DNA from: Lachnospiraceae bacterium JLR.KK008
GTDB taxonomy: Bacteria > Bacillota > Clostridia > Lachnospirales > Lachnospiraceae
Direction of reading: 5' to 3'
NCBI GenBank assembly: GCA_037015955.1
Contig: CP143548.1
Coordinates: 1,978,001 to 2,042,000, forward strand
DNA length: 64,000 nucleotides
The notes below the pieces were generated by a model, which ran no database searches, was not told where the DNA came from, and saw only the letters and a list, made by a program, of their open reading frames with translations. Each line of letters begins with the position of its first letter. The stretch's first letter is position 1. A program made the translations under genes and the position numbers. Of the stretch, positions 60,113 to 64,000 are shown one piece after another.

Positions 60113-60844
60113 TCACGGCATCACATCCCGAAGCCGGGCCGTATCGATAAATTCAGCGACAAAATCCGTGCCGGGATACAGGCAGATGTCCTCGGGCGTA
60201 CCGGTCTGCTCGATCCTGCCTGCATTGATGATTACGATCTGATCTGCCACTTCCATCGCTTCCTCCTGATCATGGGTTACAAAAATGCTCGTAATTCCCA
60301 CACTGCGGATCATCTCTTTCAGCCATGAGCGCAGTTCCCGTCTCACCTTGGCATCGATTGCCGCAAAAGGTTCATCCAGCAAAAGGAGCTGAGGATCAGG
60401 CGCAAGCGCTCTCGCAAATGCCACCCGCTGACGCTGACCGCCGGAGAGCTGATGGGGAAACCGTTTGCCCAGATCGCGCATGGCGATCAGTTCCAGCAGA
60501 GCGTCAACCCGGTCATCGATCTCTGCCCTCTTCTTTTTCTGTACACGCAGACCAAAGGCAATATTTTCCCGCACTGTCATATAGCGAAACAGAGCATAAT
60601 TCTGAAAGACAAACCCGATCCCCCGACGGCTGCCCGGTATGTCGTTGACTCTCTCTCCATTGATAAGGATGTCTCCGGAATCCGGCCGGTCCAGTCCCGC
60701 GATCATCCTCAGAATCGTTGTTTTCCCACTGCCGCTCGGACCGAGCAGCGCCGCCAGTTCTCCCTTCCCGATACCGAAGCTGACGTCTTCGGAAGCCTGA
60801 AATCCGTCAAATGTTTTATTGATATGCCGCATCTCCACATACAT
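60113..60844 (-). CDS. cysA: Sulfate-type ABC transporter ATP-binding protein
   Basis: A 243-residue ATPase of the CysA type. Walker A is GPSGSGKTT near residue 35, the signature LSGGQRQRVAFARALA follows, then Walker B LLLLDEPFAAID and the H loop FVTHDQEEAMEV. It ends right after the ATPase domain; the TOBE-like C-terminal extension of longer CysA proteins is absent. The start chosen is ATG 60844, after CAGGAGAGCAGCC; the open frame runs 46 codons further upstream, with a basic, low-complexity stretch that is unlikely to be translated. Last gene of the sbp-cysT-cysW-cysA operon. Confidence 0.9.
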   Translation of the reverse strand: MYVEMRHINKTFDGFQASEDVSFGIGKGELAALLGPSGSGKTTILRMIAGLDRPDSGDILINGERVNDIPGSRRGIGFVFQNYALFRYMTVRENIAFGLRVQKKKRAEIDDRVDALLELIAMRDLGKRFPHQLSGGQRQRVAFARALAPDPQLLLLDEPFAAIDAKVRRELRSWLKEMIRSVGITSIFVTHDQEEAMEVADQIVIINAGRIEQTGTPEDICLYPGTDFVAEFIDTARLRDVMP

Positions 60845-60986
60845 GGCTGCTCTCCTGTCTGTTTTTCGTTGTTCTCTTCTGTACTGCCTTTTTCTTACAC
60901 TTTTATTTCCGGTTTTCTTCCCTGAATCTTCTCCGTACTTTCTATCTTGCCGCCTCTGCGTGTTTCCTCTCTGTTTCCGCACCCTG

Positions 60987-61913
60987 TCATTTTTGTTTCC
61001 ATTCGATCAGGTTACGCGCAAGTAACAGCAATACCGCAAGCACAACCAGTATCGACGATACCGCAAAGGCGGCCGTCGTCTGAAATTCATTATATAAAAT
61101 CTCCACATGAAGCGGCAGCGTATTCGTCTTCCCCCGCAAATGGCCGGAAATCACAGACACAGCGCCGAATTCTCCCATCGCTCTGGCCGCGCATAAGACT
61201 ACCCCATATAGCAGCGCCCAGCGGATATGGGGAAACGTAATCTTACAAAATATCGTAAATCCCTTTGCTCCCATCAGCGCCGCCGCTTCCTCTTCTTCTT
61301 TCCCCTGTGCATTCAGAACCGGAAACAGTTCCCGGAATACAAACGGTAGCGTGACAAAAATAGTCGCCAGAATCACACCGGGCACCGCAAACACAATCTT
61401 TATGCCATGCATTTTCAGGAAATCCCCCATCCACCCCATATTGCCGAAAGTCAGAATAAACACCAGTCCTGCAATGACAGGAGAGACCGAGAACGGAAGA
61501 TCGATCAGCGCCGCCAGCGCTTGCCGTCCCTTAAAATAATATTTCGACAATAGCCAGGAGGCAAACAGACCAAATATCGTATTAACCGCCACTGCACACA
61601 ACGTCGCTGATACCGTTAGCTGTAGCGCCTTTTTTGTATATTCATCCAGCACGGCGTCCCCATATGCTTTCCAGCCGTCCCGCAGGGCATTTGCCACGGT
61701 CACGATCAGGGGCAGAACAAGCATTAACAATAAGAATGCCGCGCTGACGCCGATCAGCACGGCCTTCATGCCCCGGTCTGACGGAACCTTATGCGGCGGA
61801 ATCACTTTCCGTATGGCAGTAATACCGTCTCCCGTAATATCCTGTTCATAGCTTTTCCTCAATCTTTGCGACTCTGTTTTCCTCAATGTCAGTTTCTCAG
61901 CTTTCCTGTTCAT
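60987..61913 (-). CDS. cysW: Sulfate-type ABC transporter permease CysW
   Basis: A 308-residue permease with six hydrophobic segments from about residue 50 on. The cytosolic EEA-type loop EEEAAALMGAKGFTIFCKITFPHIRW is near residue 205, and the CysW-like ARAMGEFGAVSVISGH follows. It pairs with CysT to form the sulfate/thiosulfate pore. The start is uncertain: the first 48 residues are basic and unlike the family, and an ATG at residue 49 (MKAVLIG) is possible, but neither has a good ribosome site. Confidence 0.9.
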   Translation of the reverse strand: MNRKAEKLTLRKTESQRLRKSYEQDITGDGITAIRKVIPPHKVPSDRGMKAVLIGVSAAFLLLMLVLPLIVTVANALRDGWKAYGDAVLDEYTKKALQLTVSATLCAVAVNTIFGLFASWLLSKYYFKGRQALAALIDLPFSVSPVIAGLVFILTFGNMGWMGDFLKMHGIKIVFAVPGVILATIFVTLPFVFRELFPVLNAQGKEEEEAAALMGAKGFTIFCKITFPHIRWALLYGVVLCAARAMGEFGAVSVISGHLRGKTNTLPLHVEILYNEFQTTAAFAVSSILVVLAVLLLLARNLIEWKQK

Positions 61914-61994
61914 CGTCTGTTCCGATCCCGTTCTCCTCTTTGCAGACGCCGCACCGTCCGTTTATCACGCTGTCATGCGTCTTTCTTTTGTCTT

Positions 61995-62849
61995 CTAACT
62001 GTCTCTGCTGAATTTCTGCATCGCCAGCTGCACAGAATTGATGAGAAACATCAGCAGGAATGACAGCACAAGCAGTACCAGAGCGATTGCCGCAGCATCC
62101 TCATATTTATATTGTTCCAATTTCATCATGATAAGCAGCGGCGCAATCTGTGTTTGAAAAGGAATATTTCCGGCAATAAATACAACGCTGCCATACTCGC
62201 CAATACCTCTGGCAAACGCCAGCCCAAACCCGGCCAGAAGCGCCGGAAACAGCTCTGGTAAAATCACATGGAAAAAGGTATACGCCGGTCCTGCGCCAAG
62301 CATCGTGGCAGCCTCCTCATATTTCACATCCAGTTTCTCCAGGACCGGCTGCACAGCCCGGACAACAAAAGGAATTCCCACAAACACCATCGCAATCGTA
62401 ATGCCGGTTCTGGTATAGGCGATCCGTATACCGGTCCTCGCTAACAGAGCACCGATCCATCCCTGATCAGAATAGAGATATGTGAGTGCAATACCCGCCA
62501 CAGAAGTCGGCAGGGCGAGCGGCAATTCGATCAGCCCGTCCATCAGACGCCTGGCTGGAAACTCATAGCGCACGAGAACCCAGGCGAGAAGCAGTCCGAA
62601 GGCAGCGTTGATAACCGCCGCCATAAACGCGCAGGAAAGACTGACGGCATAACCGGTCATCACCTGCCGGCTTGTGACAATATCTGTAAATTCCTGAACG
62701 CTGAGCTGTCCCGCATATAAGAAGAGCGATGCCAGTGGTATGAGCACGAGACTGCCGAGCATGGCAAGTGTGATACCGAGAGACAGTCCAAACCCGGGAA
62801 TGACTCTGATGCCATTGCGATTGATAATCTTTATGATCCGCTGTTCCAT
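61995..62849 (-). CDS. cysT: Sulfate-type ABC transporter permease CysT
   Basis: A 284-residue permease with six membrane segments (first at about 20-42). The EAA loop reads EEAATMLGAGPAYTFFHVILPELFPA, and FARGIGEYGSVVFIAGNIPFQT is the family motif after it. Strong ribosome site AGAAGGAGCACTT before the ATG, 34 bases past the binding-protein stop. Together with CysW it takes in sulfate or thiosulfate; molybdate is less likely given the sulfate-type binding protein. Confidence 0.92.
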   Translation of the reverse strand: MEQRIIKIINRNGIRVIPGFGLSLGITLAMLGSLVLIPLASLFLYAGQLSVQEFTDIVTSRQVMTGYAVSLSCAFMAAVINAAFGLLLAWVLVRYEFPARRLMDGLIELPLALPTSVAGIALTYLYSDQGWIGALLARTGIRIAYTRTGITIAMVFVGIPFVVRAVQPVLEKLDVKYEEAATMLGAGPAYTFFHVILPELFPALLAGFGLAFARGIGEYGSVVFIAGNIPFQTQIAPLLIMMKLEQYKYEDAAAIALVLLVLSFLLMFLINSVQLAMQKFSRDS

Positions 62850-62883
62850 AAGTGCTCCTTCTCCTGTTCATGCGACCGATCGT

Positions 62884-63996
62884 CTATTCATAAATCTGAT
62901 CGAAGACAGCGCCATCGTCAAAATAAGTGGCATACGCTTCTTTCCATCCGCCGAAATCATCGATTGTCACAAGAGTCATCTCCAAGTCAAACTGCCCGGA
63001 AAATTCCTGCAGAATTATCTCATCGGACGGACGATAATAATGTTCCCCGGCAAGACGCTGTGCCTGCTCACTGTACAGATACGACAGATAAGCCCCGGCG
63101 GCTTCCACTGTTCCGTGGGCGGAGGCGTTGGCATCCACAACCGCCACCGACGGCTGTGCCAGTATACTGATACTCGGCGTCACAATCTCGAACTCTCCCG
63201 GATATGCTTCCATGGACAGATATGCCTCATTTTCCCAGGCAATCAGCACATCTCCCTGTCTGTTCTCCACAAATGTATTGGTCGCCGCTCTGGCACCGGA
63301 GTCGAGAACGAGCACGTTTTCATATAACTTCTTCATCTGTGCCTTCGTCTCCTCTTCTTTCTCTCCATCCTGTTTCTGCCAATATGCCCAGGCGGCGAGG
63401 AAATTCCAGCAGGCCCCGCCGGATGTCTTCGGATTCGGCGTGATCACCTCCACACCGTCCCGGACCAGATCATCCCAGTCCCGGATGTTTTTTTCATTGC
63501 CTTTGCGTACCAGAAAGACTATCGTAGAGGTATACGGTGCACTGCCCTTTGCAAACTCTTCCATCCAGCCAGGCTCGACCAGCCCCGCTTCTTCGATGGC
63601 CATAATATCATGGGCCAGCGCCAGTGTCACCACATCGGCCTCATTTCCTTCGATCACCGAGCGGGCCTGAGAACCGGAACCGCCGTGCGACTGCGTTACC
63701 ACCACGTCCTGCCCGCCCGTTTCCTTCCAATAGGCAACAAACAATTCATTATAAGCGGCATAAAATTCGCGGGTCGGATCATAGGAGACATTGAGCAGCT
63801 CCACCGCCCCATCAGCGCCTGCTACCTGCTGCGCCTCATCTCCGCATCCTGTCAGAACGCCGCAAAGTATCAGCAGCGCCGCTGCCGCGGAGACCGGGCG
63901 CGAAACAAACCGCCGCCAGTTTGTCTTTTCATCCGTTCTCACCATTCTCATTGCCTTTATCATTTTTTTCCCGGCTGTCTTTCTTAGCACAGTCAC
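62884..63996 (-). CDS. Sulfate-binding lipoprotein
   Basis: A protein of up to 370 residues. The lipobox VLTGC gives a membrane-anchored protein. The body matches the sulfate/thiosulfate-binding Sbp/CysP family: LLNVSYDPTREFYAAYNELF, VTQSHGGSGSQARSVIEG (oxyanion-binding loop), ITPNPKTSGGACWNFLAAWAYW. It is first in the operon with cysT, cysW and cysA. The start is uncertain: GTG 63996 lies 4 bases from the window end, and ATG 63963 (MIKAMRM) after GGGAAAAAA is as likely. Promoter and any further upstream gene lie outside the window. Confidence 0.9.
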   Translation of the reverse strand: MTVLRKTAGKKMIKAMRMVRTDEKTNWRRFVSRPVSAAAALLILCGVLTGCGDEAQQVAGADGAVELLNVSYDPTREFYAAYNELFVAYWKETGGQDVVVTQSHGGSGSQARSVIEGNEADVVTLALAHDIMAIEEAGLVEPGWMEEFAKGSAPYTSTIVFLVRKGNEKNIRDWDDLVRDGVEVITPNPKTSGGACWNFLAAWAYWQKQDGEKEEETKAQMKKLYENVLVLDSGARAATNTFVENRQGDVLIAWENEAYLSMEAYPGEFEIVTPSISILAQPSVAVVDANASAHGTVEAAGAYLSYLYSEQAQRLAGEHYYRPSDEIILQEFSGQFDLEMTLVTIDDFGGWKEAYATYFDDGAVFDQIYE

Positions 63997-64000
63997 TTTA

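Noticed and set aside
60845-60982. 46-codon N-terminal extension of cysA
   Set aside because: Arg/Lys/Gln-rich low-complexity translation before a normal ATPase start that has its own ribosome site.
1-64000. Prophage, insertion sequence or genomic island
   Set aside because: No transposase, integrase, phage structural gene, tRNA-flanking duplication or broad change in base composition was found; most genes are core or common Lachnospiraceae genes.

Overview
The window reads as chromosome of a spore-forming anaerobic Firmicute, most likely Lachnospiraceae. Three things point there: the complete spoIIIAA-AH operon, the conserved block asp23-nusB-xseA-xseB-ispA-dxs-tlyA-nadK-argR-recN-spoIVB, and strict-anaerobe enzymes (a giant acyl-CoA dehydratase activase-like protein and a small glycyl radical protein). 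Coding density is high and most genes lie on the minus strand. I saw no transposase, integrase, phage gene or CRISPR array.

Layout. 1-2.2 kb: minus-strand trio of a rhomboid-like membrane protein, a degenerate sigma-70-like protein and a small unknown protein. 2.3-6.6 kb: the 1414-residue activase-like protein. 6.8-9 kb: SGNH hydrolase, a tRNA-Pro with anticodon AGG, and a flavodoxin-ferredoxin fusion. 9-12.7 kb: rluF-like, ligA, metA. 12.9-18.6 kb: sugar ABC transporter with a GH32 enzyme, under a divergent LacI regulator whose two operators are visible. 18.7-25.8 kb: an orphan sugar-type binding lipoprotein, a hybrid histidine kinase, a DUF5722-like secreted protein and a second SGNH hydrolase, all in one direction. 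26-27.7 kb: rqcH.

27.9-43 kb: glgA behind a roughly 500-nt repeat-rich leader, a Spo0A relative that has lost most of its receiver domain, a TPR-DUF4037-DUF4125 protein, spoIVB, and the housekeeping block down from asp23. 43.2-47.2 kb: transglutaminase-like lipoprotein, prfC and deoB. 47.4-52.5 kb: spoIIIA operon with a good sigma-E-type promoter. 52.7 kb: the small glycyl radical protein, divergent from spoIIIA. 53-60 kb: lgt, ychF, a heptad-repeat coiled-coil protein, rsgA, prkC and prpC. 60-64 kb: a sulfate-type ABC importer.

How the parts fit. The central 20 kb holds sporulation machinery (SpoIIIA channel, SpoIVB protease) beside DNA repair, isoprenoid and RNA-modification genes. At the place next to spoIVB where spo0A usually sits, there is a gene for an intact Spo0A DNA-binding domain with only the first strand and helix of a receiver; this is the most unusual gene in the window. 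The 12.9-25.8 kb region is built to import, sense and cut carbohydrates. Two long structured leaders (upstream of glgA and deoB) and four identical 64-bp tandem repeats are the main non-coding features that the genes do not explain.
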